From Syngnathus acus (lineage: Eukaryota > Chordata > Actinopteri > Syngnathiformes > Syngnathidae): a DNA stretch of 64,000 bases. The notes beneath the pieces are model-generated. The model had not been told where the DNA came from. It searched no databases and saw only the letters and a program-made list of their open reading frames with translations. The position numbers and the translations under genes are program-made. Shown here piece after piece: positions 1 to 15,665 of this stretch (position 1 is the stretch's first letter; the number at the start of each line of letters is the position of its first letter). Location: NCBI RefSeq assembly GCF_901709675.1, contig NC_051093.1:2873053-2937052 (forward strand), read 5' to 3'.

Positions 1-1228
1 TTACGTAAGAGCCCCGACCAGTCTTAACCAAATGTTAGAGCCTAATCTGTGAATGGTAGCCAATCAGGGAAAAAAAAAAACACTGCTCAGGACAACAATG
101 GCGTTGTCAATAATGCTTATGTAAAAACTAGAGTGATTTCTGACACCTTCGACACCCACTCCACTACACAGACAAAATATCAAAAACAATCACAGCGATG
201 TTGTGTTGTAACTGTCAAAGACCGGGGTGGAAAGATTAATAGCTACCATTAATAGTACGTTCTGCTCAGATGCCTTAAAAGCACAGAAGAAACATTAAAA
301 GTTTATGACCCTTTCGGTGATGTATGTCACAACTACCATCCAATTTCACAAATACCGTGCATTTGAAGCCAAAAGTAGTGGACTAAAAACTCAAAACAAA
401 TAAACATAGAGAATAAAGTTTAGGGTTACTGATGCACGTATGAGCCTTGAGACATTACCAAGATGTGCTCTTCCAAAGCCAGAACCCTCAAGTATCAAAG
501 GACTGGACTACAATCTGTAAGCCTCAGAAATCAAAGTATTACATTGGCAATTGATTACTGGAAGCTGTAAAGATGGGTGGATGAAGTTCCTCCTTGTATC
601 AGTGGTTAAAGGACTGATAGACGTTTATGACCCTGAGTGATTTAAGACACACACATTCACTCACACACTTCTGAAGGCAAAACAGATTGATGTATGACCA
701 CTCGATATCAAAGTAGTGACTGGAAATGGGCTCTCCTAGAGCAGAATAGCAACCGATGAAACCTTGCGTGATTTATGACGTCACTTAAGTCCAAAACAGA
801 TTTCACGCTTTCCGATTGTTAAGATTTCAAAGAGTTTCTTGCCCTTTGCTGGGGCTCAAAGACCTAAGCAGCGCAGAGCTGCGCTCACGGAATGAGGTTA
901 CGCCCTTCGCGATTAAAGCAAATCTATCTTCAGCGGCTTCTATTGCCTACCTGGGAAACATTTCTCCGAATGTCTTTGCTGGCCGTAATCCTGAGGCTGA
1001 AAGAGTGCGTCAAAACAAGCATATGTCTTATCAGATGTGACATCTGACATTGGGGAACAGACTGACGGCTTTGGCTCGAGGATCCTTGATCGGGATTTCA
1101 CGTGCACGTACGCTTAGCAAGGCCGACAAATGTCGTGACCTCGGCGAGTTCCGACATAAAGCAAAAAAAATGGAAAGTGAGGAGAGGAAGGTTCCGGGAA
1201 GGAGTCTGGCTGGGAGCACCGTGGCGGC
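1..1228. other. Non-coding left edge with degenerate internal repeats
   Basis: No gene is recognised here. The stretch lies 3' of smim36, which is on the minus strand, and may hold its 3' UTR. Similar phrases recur: GTTTATGACCCT occurs near 300 and again near 624, and GTGATTTATGACGTCAC-like text occurs near 315, 637 and 768. This suggests an old diverged duplication. A consensus CRE palindrome, TGACGTCA, lies at 776-783. Short open frames here look like chance. Confidence 0.4.
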
Positions 1229-5041
<3,813 letters not shown>

Positions 5042-5482
5042 TCAGGTGAAAAGTCTCCTTTGATTGGTCACCAGCACGGTCTGGCTCTCACGCCGCCGCT
5101 CCTTCTTTCGTTGCAGGCGGAGCCGCCAGCAGACGGCGCTGGACGCCAGCAGCGCCAGTCCGGCCGCCAGCAGCACCAGGCCCAAGTAGGAGATGGTGGA
5201 GCCGTGCGAGTTGAAGCTGTACGCCACCGCAGTCACCACCACGCCAGCAATCAGAACCACCACGCCGAACGGCACCGTGCAGCGGTAGCACGACAGCTCG
5301 GCGCCACCCGTCGCCGCTGCCAGCTGGACCTCGTTGACCAGGGGGATGTTGACCGTCGCGCTGGCACCGGTGGCGGGCCCGTCGCCTCCGCTGCCACTTT
5401 TCTCCGTGCTCGGCGGGGTTTTCATGGCATCCTGAGCGCCATCTTCCGGCATGGCGCAGTCCGACGGGCTCGGGCTGCTCAT
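5042..5482 (-). CDS. tmem100: Transmembrane protein 100 (TMEM100)
   Basis: A one-exon coding frame of 146 residues. TMEM100 is a two-pass membrane protein known to act downstream of BMP9/ALK1 in endothelium and as an adaptor between TRPA1 and TRPV1 in sensory neurons. Seen here are the family core ELSCYRCTVPFGVVVLIAG, the first helix running into VTAVAYSFNSHGS, a second helix around SYLGLVLLAAGLALLASSA, and the tail RRESQTVLVTNQRRLFT. I chose the ATG at 5482 because a splice acceptor pattern lies at about 5517, so the upstream in-frame ATG is probably intronic. That leaves a 5' non-coding exon further right. The N-terminal 50 residues are longer and more acidic than in mammals. It is divergent from pctp, its right neighbour. 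Confidence 0.94.
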   Translation of the reverse strand: MSSPSPSDCAMPEDGAQDAMKTPPSTEKSGSGGDGPATGASATVNIPLVNEVQLAAATGGAELSCYRCTVPFGVVVLIAGVVVTAVAYSFNSHGSTISYLGLVLLAAGLALLASSAVCWRLRLQRKKERRRESQTVLVTNQRRLFT

Positions 5483-6914
5483 GGACCAGGCTTCGTCCTC
5501 AATCAGGTCCGCCTGCCTGTGTGGACCAACACATAGGCGCATCAGAGCTCACAGAATTCCTCACAGCCAGGGAATGTTAATGAACTGGACCTGGACACGT
5601 TCCGGAAGCATGTCCTAAACAATGCTCAGACTCCCGCAGATGTTTGTTGTCAGAACTGCCGGTGGCGGCGAACCCACGTAACCCCCGCTGCATTCCGGGC
5701 CGCCTCCTGACTCCGGCCGAATGACGCAGGAGCCGCGAGGCCAGCACAAGCTGAGACATTCCCCGGAGAGTGCCCGAGATGGCATTACGGCTACAAGCGT
5801 GAGGCCCGGCATGCAAAAGTTCGACTCGGCCTTCTGCAGATGTTTCGTTTTTGTTTGTTTGAAATATTGCAAAATGGTGAAATACTGCAGCTGGCCGTGA
5901 TTATTCAGCCAATTACTTTCACAACATTTCCCCAGCGGCGCATGTTTCTCCCGCCCTTGGATTAGTTCCAGGATGGCTGATGAGTTAAGGTCACTGTTGC
6001 CGTAGTTACCTTGAAAAAGTAATCTAGTTATCAATTACTTCTGGGAAAAGTTGGATTACAGTGGCTCCCTGCTATCTTCTCCCCCAGTACAATGTAAAAA
6101 AACATTTGGGGGGGCTAAAACAGTCATTTAAATTGGAACAACTTTGAAATTTAAATTACTGACACTTTTTACAACAAAGCAAGCAAGTTGCTTGATTTTT
6201 TTTTTTTACTTCTGTCTTTAGCTTTATCTTCTATTCTTCTTTGTTGAAAATGTGGCAACAACACTTAAAATATTGTTTTAATTGCCAGAATTAATTTTCT
6301 ATTTTTTTTTCAAAGTTTGTTGCCTTGTAATTTGGAGTTTACTCAACTTGTAAGTCCACATTGGAGCGGTTAGTTTTAGTGTTTGACAAAGTCTTGCAAA
6401 AAGACGTGGCTCACCTGGAAATGGAAATCCAACATGTGTGGAATGGAAGCTTGCCTCTGCTGCCTTCAAATTTGCATCGAGAGTGTCGAGAAACTTGGAC
6501 GTGTTGCGTTCAAGTTGCACGTTGTCGCTGCGCGTCTCATTCATGAGCACGCTGGCCGCTCTCGGAGCTCACACTGACGTCACCGATGCGCTTCCATTGA
6601 CGACACAGCGCATGTGTCAATCTTCACGCGCGAGTTACTGTACTACTGCATCCGGCTTATTATTACACAATAAAAGATTCTCTACTGCACAGTTCGAATA
6701 CGGATTCAACTCTTGACGTCAAAGTGGAAATAGTACAAGAGCTGAAATATCCTGAAGTGGTTTTGATACAGTCAATCATGTGGAAAGTGTGAACACTTTT
6801 CCCGTCGTTGTCTCAAGTCATTTTGCTGTTTGGTCTTTTTGATAGCTTTTAATTTGGTGGTGGTAGTGAGCGGAAACCGATGGCATCAGCAGCGTTGCTT
6901 GTCAGTCTGCCGTC
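5483..6914. other. Divergent tmem100-pctp interval
   Basis: It contains the tmem100 upstream region (an acceptor near 5517, so at least one 5' exon lies to the right) and the pctp upstream region. It is AT-rich between 6060 and 6320. No ORF with recognisable protein similarity was found, and the promoters cannot be placed by eye. Confidence 0.5.
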
Positions 6915-8997
6915 ATGTCGTCGCTGCGCTTCACCGATGAAGACTTCGCGGCGGCTTGGAAGGAGCTGGACCAGCCGCAGCTGGACGGAGGGTGGGAGCT
7001 TTTCACCGAGACCATGGGAGTCAACATTTACAGACTTCTCGAGCAGGTTGCACATTCCCAAACACAATTCGCACGCCGTTTGGCACGCACTGCCGGGTCC
7101 CACACAGCCGCAACAGAAACACTCCCATTAAGCGCTCCAAATCGGAAATAGTCCGAACCTGCTTTCTTTAAGTATCACCAAACTGTATTAGATGTAGTCA
7201 GAATTAAAATGTTGCCCCTCTCAAAATATAACGCTTACCGAATCAAAAAATGATTGTAAATCCTAAATAATAAAACCCATATTTTTAATTCGGCATACGG
7301 CTGATAGGTTTGTGTACGTTTGATTTTAATGTTTGCACTCCCTGCAAAAACTACTGACGGAGTCAAAATGATTCCATACATCAATTCAATTTATGTAATC
7401 CATCTGATGGAATCAGAGTGACACTTGAGCAGTGATTTTTTTATGCATAATTATGCTGTCATAAAAAAAAACATAAAAAACACAAACAGGTGAATTAGGT
7501 GCCTTCTTTCTGCCATCTAGTGGTGGACCATTTCATTATTCTGTTGCTGGCAGCGGCAGATGAACAAAATAAATTGACATCACAGCTTCCAGCAGCAAAT
7601 TGCAGCAAGTGCTTCACTCTTGTGGCTAGTTGTCATTCATGCTTACACTTTCCTCGGCGCTGACGTCATGACGAGTCACAAAATAATCTCCAGTTTTAAT
7701 CCCACTCATGCACTTTGGGATTAGTGGCAATACAGAAGGGGTGGGCTGTATGTTCCTGACCAGCCATCGTAACTGAAAACCACACGTTGTACAGAGACCA
7801 TCAAAAAATATAATGAAAAAAGTATGAGAATACAAAAAATTTACTCTGCAACTGTAACTATACTGTAAAAGCCATCCAAAACAATGACTTAAAAATGTGA
7901 AATTTTTCTTGATTGCAAGCAAAATTAAAAAAAAGTTTTCGTCTGTTTTCAGGAAACGGGTCTTTATGAGTACAAAGTGTTTGGCTCGCTGGCTGACTGC
8001 GAGGCGGATCTTTGCGCCGACGTCTACATGGACCTGGCCTACCGCAAGCACTGGGATTCCTACGTCAAAGGTAACCCAACGCCACACCAAGTCTCTGGTC
8101 CTCACTCCCGGTGAAAAATGTGCGCGTGGTTGAAAACTCAAGTGTTTGGCATTCTCTTTGTCTTCATGCGTGTCTGCAGAAAGTGGCAGGTAAGATGCAG
8201 CCAGTCGGCTTGCTCACGTAGCCTCGTCCAGACCTAGAAGCCCGTTTGTTGCTCCGCCTCCTTTTCAAACTGCCGCAATTAGGACATCTTTAGAATATTA
8301 CTTTATTTTCCTTCAGATTAAATATGAAAAAATAATTGAGTGGAATCTCTTGCTACCTTTGCGCTTGCTTGTTAGAGCTGGTTGAGAAAGAGATTGACGG
8401 CCAGGCAGCCATCTACTGGGAGGTCAAGTACCCCTTCCCTCTGTCCAACCGAGACGTATCCTTCCCCTGAGCGTAGCCGGCAAGCTGCCTGGTGTCTTCG
8501 TGGCGTTTTCCTTCACATGGCGCATTCAGTACGTCTACGTGAGGGAGCGCCGCCTGCTGGATGTGGACGGCAGGAAGATCTGGGTGGTCCTGGCCAGAAG
8601 CTCGCCCGAGACACCTTACCCGGAGAAGAACGGCGTGCTGAGGGTTAAAGACTACAAGCAGACCATCGTCATGGAGGCCGACGGCCAAGCCGGAACCAAA
8701 GGTAACCCGAGGACGCAATCCAGGGCCATCATCAATAATCATCCATCCGTTTGATCATCGTGCTCCTGAACTTTACAGTCTTCATGAATTACTTTGACAA
8801 TCCTGGCGGGATGATTCCCAGCTGGTTGGTCAACTGGGCGGCCAAGGTAAGGACGACTTCGGCTTGTGTTTTCCATCAGGCTTGTGGTGATGTCATGTGA
8901 CCTTTGTTGTCCCGGTCACCAGAGCGGCGTTCCAAGCTTCCTCACTGACATGAAAAAGGCGTGCGCCAAGTATCCGCTCTACTGTAACAACAAATGA
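6915..8997 (+). CDS. pctp: Phosphatidylcholine transfer protein (StARD2)
   Basis: Six coding exons: 6915-7046, 7953-8070, 8376-8455, 8530-8701, 8779-8846 and 8923-8997. All boundaries are GT-AG with matching phase, giving 214 residues, the same length I recall for the human protein. PCTP is a single START domain that shuttles phosphatidylcholine between membranes in the cytosol and binds thioesterase THEM2. Seen are the START hallmarks TGLYEYKVFG, YMDLAYRKHWDSYV, YWEVKYPFPLSNRDYVYVRE and YFDNPGGMIPSWLVNWAAK, followed by the C-terminal helix GVPSFLTDMKKACAKY. The start ATG gives SSLRFTDEDFAAAWKEL, which fits the family N-terminal helix. The neighbours tmem100 and nog match the mammalian locus. 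Confidence 0.96.
7661..7668. promoter_or_regulatory. CRE palindrome in pctp intron 1
   Basis: A perfect TGACGTCA octamer, the CREB/ATF consensus, lies inside pctp intron 1. Function is unknown and a single octamer can occur by chance. Confidence 0.3.
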
Positions 8998-9590
8998 AAA
9001 CACTTGACGGCGCTGAAGTGAGTGACGGCGGATGTCGTCTGTCGTCTGCATGATGTTGGATGTTCCTGCTGTTTTTTATTTACACACTCCCTTCCTTTAT
9101 GTGCAATCTGAGCCTATTGGGGAGGCGCATTATAGCCGTTTCAAATGTGTTTACATTCAAAATGACATATGCAATGTAAATGATGATGTGTCAGAAATGA
9201 ACTTTTGTGCTTCTCAAGCATCTTTACTCTACAAATGATCCCATTGTCATCCTCCTTGTTGATTGTGAAAAAAAATTCCACGGCAAGTAAACAAATATTT
9301 ATTATAAAGCGACTGTGTATTCAATGAGACCTTTCACTAACATATAAAGTATGCCAAATACGTAACATATTTTTTGGGGGTGGGTGATGTCATTTTCCCA
9401 TAGGTTCAAAGAGTAACGAAACATGAAAATATACAAAAATGACTCAGTGATTTCAAGTTAATGTTGAAAATGTGTCCAGTTGTAAAGTTTGATTAATATC
9501 TAGTGTTCCCATGTTTATGTCGAGTCTTGTGTTTACCAAAATAATGCCCCTAATTTATTTTAATTCGGGGCGCCATGCTGTGAACGGATG

Positions 9591-9598
9591 TGACGTCA
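9591..9598. promoter_or_regulatory. CRE palindrome upstream of a possible first exon
   Basis: A TGACGTCA octamer in a locally GC-rich stretch, 150 bp before an ATG-containing exon-like segment at 9750-9803. It could mark a promoter. Confidence 0.35.
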
Positions 9599-9749
9599 CG
9601 GTGTTTGCAAGCGAGCCAGTTTCGCTTGCTTCTTAGTTTGACATCGAGACGTCGGTTATATCGGATTTATCGTTTTTTTTTATTTGCCTTCAGTCGGTTA
9701 GTGCCAAAATGATTCAAATTCGTCAGAAAAGGCCGCGTTGACGTTGAGA

Positions 9750-9803
9750 ATGCAGCCGAGCCAAGACGGCTGGCTGTCAACGCCGCCGCGTCACTTCTTT
9801 CAG
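9750..9803 (+). other. Possible orphan first coding exon
   Basis: An ATG opens an 18-codon frame (begins MQPSQDGWLSTPP, ends HFFQ) that runs directly into a strong donor, CAG|GTAAGA. A CRE lies 150 bp upstream. No downstream partner exon was identified before nog. It may be a leftover of a lost gene such as ANKFN1, the start of an unannotated transcript, or chance. Confidence 0.2.
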
Positions 9804-10627
9804 GTAAGATGGCTGCTCTCGTGGCGACTTTTCTTGAGAAACCATAAAGATAGAACTCAACAGGTAGACTTTAATTGCTGTGTGCAGCCATGAGCGCTAG
9901 ATGGCAGTGATGCTTCAGGCAAGGCGTAGACTTTCATTGCTCTTTACGTTCAAGCAAACGGAACAGAAAAAAACGTGTGGGATGACAGCAGCTATCGTTT
10001 GGGGGTCAGAGGTCAGGGCCTAAAGTTTGCCAAATAAGATTCATCACTAAAAGTTATTTGATTCCAACCATTGAAGGTCTCCTTTTCCAACATTGCAGTC
10101 ATCATTCACACGCAATTGAATTTCTCCACAAATTGCAAATTGTCGAGTTGTAAAAGAAAAAGTCGCACAAGGCTGACTGAGTCCCTCCACTCCCCCCCCC
10201 CCCCGCCGGACGTCAGCTCAGATTTCCCAGGTGCCTCTCTGTCTGCCAGACGTAACAAAATAACGTCTCTGCTGGCCAGCTTATTTTTCAAGCGCTTTGC
10301 TCTCTTTTTGCTCATTTCCTCACCAGATGACTACAGCAGATAGTCATTTGCGCTTCTTCTTCTGCTTCTCCTTCTTCGTCCATCACCTTGTTTGCGTCCA
10401 TCACCAATAGTGATGCTTTTGGAAAAAAATATTTTGAGCTACGGAATGTGATGGCACTTTGTGATGTTGCCGTACCGGCAAAAACAGCTTGAAGCAAGCA
10501 TGCTTGGCTTCTTTGGACTTTTTGGAGTGGGTCTTTTCATTTCCTCAAAGTGATGTTGTGCGACCATCTCTCAACTGACAGTGAGAGAGTGGATGGGTGA
10601 AAACAGGGGTCACTGTAGCTTCTTCCA

Positions 10628-10753
<126 letters not shown>

Positions 10754-12439
10754 TGACATGGCAATTTGGTGTGGAATGGCACACTGTCACCAAGGTTCAG
10801 TGATCAAAGGGGTGGCAGATTTTGTGATGGTGTTGTGTGAGGGATTTGGGGGGGCGGGGGTCAGTATTACAGTTCACACCCCAGCGAGCCCTCCTTCACG
10901 TTTCCACCCTCGCCCCCCCTCTGCCGCCACGACTCCGCAGACCCATTTAATGGAGGGGAGGGTCACATTTGTGGCAGTTGGAGAGACCCCGAGGGGGCGA
11001 CAAAGGTGTGTTGCGCAAATCTTCCGCTCAGCAGACTTTGAGTTGTTTGGAAGAGCACATGATTGTTTTTTTATTGCGTTAGTTTAGTCGAGTACACATC
11101 ATTGGCCTGATAGGTGGGCGGGGAGTGTCATGGTGGCCCCCGTGTAAACAGCAGATTTCAGGGCTCAAAGAGATTCTGGCCAGCGTGTCAGGTGGGACAT
11201 TTCAAGGACATTTGGACAAAAGATACCCAAATAATTCCAAGTCTCAATTGAAACCCTAACCCGGACTCGAAACTCTCATTTAATCTGAAAGCAAATGTCT
11301 TTCCTTGCTGTTTGACCCGCTCGTGACCCTTGTGGATGTGTTAATCCACCACCTCAGTTTTGAGTGACGACAGCGCCTCCTGGTGTCGAGAGCCGAGACG
11401 AGTAAGCGCCTGGGTGGCACGCGGGGCCTCCCCGCCTGGCGCCCGCCTGTAATTTTACCTTCTCATTCATCAGCCACAGATATTAATAATAAAGCCACAT
11501 CTGGATTCACTTTACTGTCTGACTCGAAGCCTCCACGCTCCTCCAGCCGCTTTCTCTCGGGCTGGCCTCACAATCATTCAACCCTTCCCTGTGTAGCGCT
11601 TTCTACTAAGTGCACCTAGAAAGGCCCTAAAATGTCCACTAAATGGCATGTGATTGGGGTTCTCCCCATTTGTGGTGAAGAGCGACGCCGGCGCGGCAAC
11701 GAGCCGCCGCCGCCATAGCACGAGATTCGCCAGAGCGGAGTAAATCACCGTGACGAGCTGTCAAGGTGGGGCCGGGCCACCGCCGCCGGCCGCCAGACTT
11801 GGCGGGCCGCCCCGAGCGCTCGTCCCGAGCCTGCCCGACCGGCGGCGGCGGCAGGCAGGTGACAGAGGTCCGTGTGTGCGAGCTCGCCACGACAGACAGC
11901 GGCTTCACTGCGCTTTTTCGCCGCCGAGTCGTCCGCGTGCATCACTCATCTGCTCATGAGTCAACACGCATGATGTCAGCCGGCCTCGCACACAACCGGA
12001 CTGTATTAGCATAAAAGAGCTTATTTATTAAAGAAAGGTTGGAGGGGTGGGGCGCGGGTAGGGGGGGAGGCTCTTTTCCATGCCGTGGACTGAGCTGTAC
12101 CTCCCAGCGAGAGCCGCAAACAAGCTGCTAAAAACACTTAAGCGGTTCCCCCCGTGCAGAAATAAACACGGGCCAATTAGCGCTCTTATTTTTGGAAGGC
12201 GTTCAGCTGCCAGCGCAAGTTGACAATGCGAGCACGCAGACCCGGCCGGCCCGACGGAGACGACTGGAATTTCAGCGTGGACACTCGTCGATGCACACAC
12301 GCACGCTCTGTACTCAAGTACAGATACTCGAGTAAAAAACTAAGTGCTGAATCAAATTCTAAATAAGTACACATTGTCGAGCTTCGGGTTAGGGTTGACT
12401 AATGAGTCTAAGCAAAAAAATAAGTCATTACCTCTACAG

Positions 12440-12560
12440 TATGTGTTTTTTACGGAATTGTTCAAGCAGTTGAATATTTTAGTGCCACCTGGAAATGTCC
12501 TCTGTCCACTATTGTTTACAAACATGATTAAGATATCTGAAAGACTTTCCCTTTCTCTAT
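12440..12560 (+). mobile_element. Possible reverse-transcriptase fragment
   Basis: A short frame reads VPPGNVLCPLLFT, which resembles the degraded RT motif VPQGSVLGPLLFT of non-LTR elements. Only this motif is visible, so the call is weak. It may belong to the same family as the clearer fragment at 13.64-14.24 kb. Confidence 0.3.
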
Positions 12561-13639
12561 TGAAGTCTGTATTTACATCATATTGTCTTAAAAAATAATG
12601 TAACCAGTATGTTATGTCATCAGAGAAACACCTGAAGAATCGACTTTGATACAGAAATGATACGTCTGTGTCGATTCTCTCTCAATTAGGTCACGGTCAT
12701 CTGTGGATAGCATTGATGTGTTTCCACTTTGTTCCTTCCCACCACTGCGGATGAACAGAACAATCGGGCCACTATTATCCCGCAAGAAAGATTCTTGATT
12801 TATGAAGTGCCAATTGGGAGCAGAGTCTCGGCGGAACGCGGGGGGGCGGACGCCTGGGTACAAGCAAGCGTCTGTCAGGAACGGCCGAACTTTCCGCGCC
12901 GACGGGTCTTCTGCCGGCCCACGTAAACGCCGGTCGGACACCGTTGCAAACGGGGACGCCCGCTGTTCCACCGCGCCGCTCGTCAGGCTCCATTTAGGAT
13001 CCCGGCAGGTTGATGGAGAGCCGAGTCATCCATCAACGGCGTCGGTGTTTTTCTAGATAGCGCTCAAATAAAGACACGCCGCCGGCGGGAGTCACGCCCC
13101 GGAACGCTGTGACCACCGTTCCGCTCGTGAAGGTTTGGTGCGTCTGAGGGCCTCGTCGGCCTTCATTTTGGAGTCTCCATTAAGGAATACTTTCAAGTGT
13201 GTTTTAATACCGTGGTTGGCTTTTTTAAAAAAAAAAAGAAAGTTGCTGCGTATGGCGTCTGGAAGACATCCCTGTGATAAATGGGGCTTCACTGTAGATT
13301 AATTTGAAGTGTCATAAGTTTGCTAAATTGCTTAAATTGGTGGCGGTGATGTGAGTTGGCGTCGCACAAGCAGAAGTGATGGCGCGCTTGTGTAATGGAG
13401 GAGGAAGGAGGGGGGGAGCAAAGTGCTAAACAAACTAGCAAATGACAAACCTCGGCAAGCGCCAGAGTCAACAGCAGCGGGCCGGCCTGCGTGTGTTCAG
13501 CTTGAGGCCGCAATTAGCCGCGGTGTGAAAGTCGGCAGGCGAGCAGATAAGAGCGCTCGCTCCGCGCCGCTTTTGTCTCCTTGAGGATGCGCTCGCTTTG
13601 TTGGCTTCTGGTGTTTGCGTCTGGCCGATGAGAAAACAG

Positions 13640-14235
13640 CAGGGGAAAGAGCGGCAGTCAACCTTCGCTCAACGATCCATACAATACGTGAAGAAGCACC
13701 TTATCGAGAGAGAAACTTTGGGAAAATGATTAGTTTTGTCAAGGGTGTCCCACAAGGTTCAATCTCAGGTCCCTGTATTCTTCATGTAAACAAGTCAAAT
13801 GATAAAAACACACTTTTGGAAGTATCCCTTAAATGTCTCTTCTCACGCTCTCGCTGTCAAGAAGTGTTTGAGTATGAACGCACTTCCAATTTGTTCAAAT
13901 CGTATCTCACAACCCCATCCTGTACGTAACCACAAAACAAAATCTTCCTTTAAAATATCTTGTCAGATGATATCAAATATCTTCAATCTTGGACCCAATC
14001 CTCTTCTGTCTTCTATAAGCAAGCTACCATCTGCGTGTTAAGGCTGTGAGGTCATTATATGTGCAGATGATATTATAATTTTTGTAATGGGTAAAATCAT
14101 TCTGAGGCTGCTGCCCAGCCTCCAAAGCTCATGCGAAATGTTATGTTAAACATTGCAAACTGGTTGAGTAACTGTCATTTATACAAATTATACTTCTCAA
14201 AAACTGCAGCCATGTTTGTTTGCCAAAACAAACCA
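13640..14235 (+). mobile_element. Decayed non-LTR retrotransposon (RT domain)
   Basis: Three reverse-transcriptase landmarks occur in order on the plus strand: VKGVPQGSISGP at 13738, ICADDIIIF at 14057 (the [YC]ADD catalytic box) and NWLSNCHLY...SKTAAMF at 14158. They lie in different frames with stops between them, so this is a dead 5'-truncated copy. The spacing and motifs fit LINE elements of the Rex/L2 type common in teleosts, but the family is not certain. No endonuclease or 3' end was identified. Confidence 0.7.
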
Positions 14236-14286
14236 TGCACAGAACCTGATGTTTTTATTTCTGCACAGAGAATCCAAACTGTAAAT

Positions 14287-14400
14287 CAGTGGTTCGCAGA
14301 CTTTTGACACCAAGTAGCACCTAAAATAAATACTTTGCTTTCCAAGTAGCAACATTACAAATAACATTAAAATACAGTAGCGTAAAAGGCCCAAGTGTTC
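14287..14400. mobile_element. Possible hAT-type transposon end
   Basis: The segment starts CAGTGGTTCGCAGACTTTTG and continues with ACCAAGTAGCACC-like text, which resembles the terminal repeat of hAT/Charlie elements (CAGTGGTTCTCAAACTTTT). No matching inverted end was found, so only one terminus is supported. It sits directly after the retroelement fragment. Confidence 0.35.
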
Positions 14401-15550
14401 ATCAAAAAGAAGATGGAGGTTTGATTCCCAAAACGTATATTTATGATTTTGACTGTGGACAGTTCTACCACTAACATTACCATAAATTATAGGACAATAT
14501 ATAAAAAAATCCTACATTTTTCTACTTAAAAATAATATAAATATAAATATAAAAAATATAAAAATGTGACTATTCTTGCGAGATTAATTTGTTAATTTTC
14601 TTGAGGAAAAAAATTACTTTATTCCTATTATTAAATTTGAAAATTGCAACGCTTTTCTGTTGATATGCTGTCTAATTAATCTTCCTTTCGAGTGTGTCAG
14701 GCGTGCTCGATGTCACCGCTGTTCACGCCACGCTGACGTTTTCCAGACTTTTGGCCATCGTTTGGCCATAAACCAAAGCAGGCGTGAATTAGCTCATTGA
14801 CAAAGCAAACAAACGGGCATTTATCCGTGCTGCGCCGCCAACAACCGAATCATTACGAAAACCATCCTCGAGTTTAGACAGCCTCGCGTTCGCCGCTGAC
14901 ACTTCACGACTCCCGCTCGCTCGCTAATGTTTACTCGAGAGCCAACAGGCGGCCATATTGTGTTGCCAGAGCCGCGCGCCTGCGACTCTAATTCTTTCAT
15001 TGACCCCGCTTGTAACTCTATTTACTTGCACCATCAATGGCGTTACTGTGGAGTTCCGCTATTCGGGGTGGGATAGGGACTCAGATAAGGATCTCAATTA
15101 GCAAAAATGTGCTATAATTGACGGCCATTGGAATGCGTTGGACGGATTCAAATGAGCATGTTCACTTTTGAAGTATGCGTACAGTTTGACTGGATTTCCC
15201 CCTCGTCTGTCACGTGTGAGGCTGCGTATCAACGGTTGTTTCTCTCAGAAACTCGCAAAGTGTCAAGGAGGAGCCGAAGAATCCAGCACATGTTGCACGC
15301 AAGCTCGCAGGCGCCACGAGAAGGATTTACGCATCTTAATAGGCCTGACCAATGCGAGACGGATGCGCTGCTCGTCCCAGCGCGCTGATTTAGGCAAGTC
15401 TGCAAAAGCGACAGGGGGCGTCGAACGTCCCCCCTCCCCACACACACGCCCACCAAGGAGGAGGTGTGGGAATGTCCTCCTCCTCCTCCGGCAGACAACA
15501 AGCGCGCATTGACCGCGCGGCCATCCGGTGACATCACGCGCGCCTCCCAC

Positions 15551-15557
15551 CATAAAA
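15551..15557 (+). promoter_or_regulatory. nog: TATA-like box of noggin
   Basis: CATAAAA in a GC-rich region 115 bp before the noggin start codon. This spacing would place transcription initiation near 15580 and leave a short 5' UTR. Confidence 0.5.
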
Positions 15558-15665
15558 GGTGTCGAAGCGGCGTCGGGACGGACGGACAAGCGCGACGGGC
15601 CCGCGAGGAGGCGTCCGCACGCTCAGCATGGACGCCTCTCACCCGTAATTGCGCATCGTGTCGAC

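Noticed and set aside
816-1040. A 74-codon frame at the left edge
   Set aside because: No similarity, no splice context and no conserved motif; it is compatible with chance.
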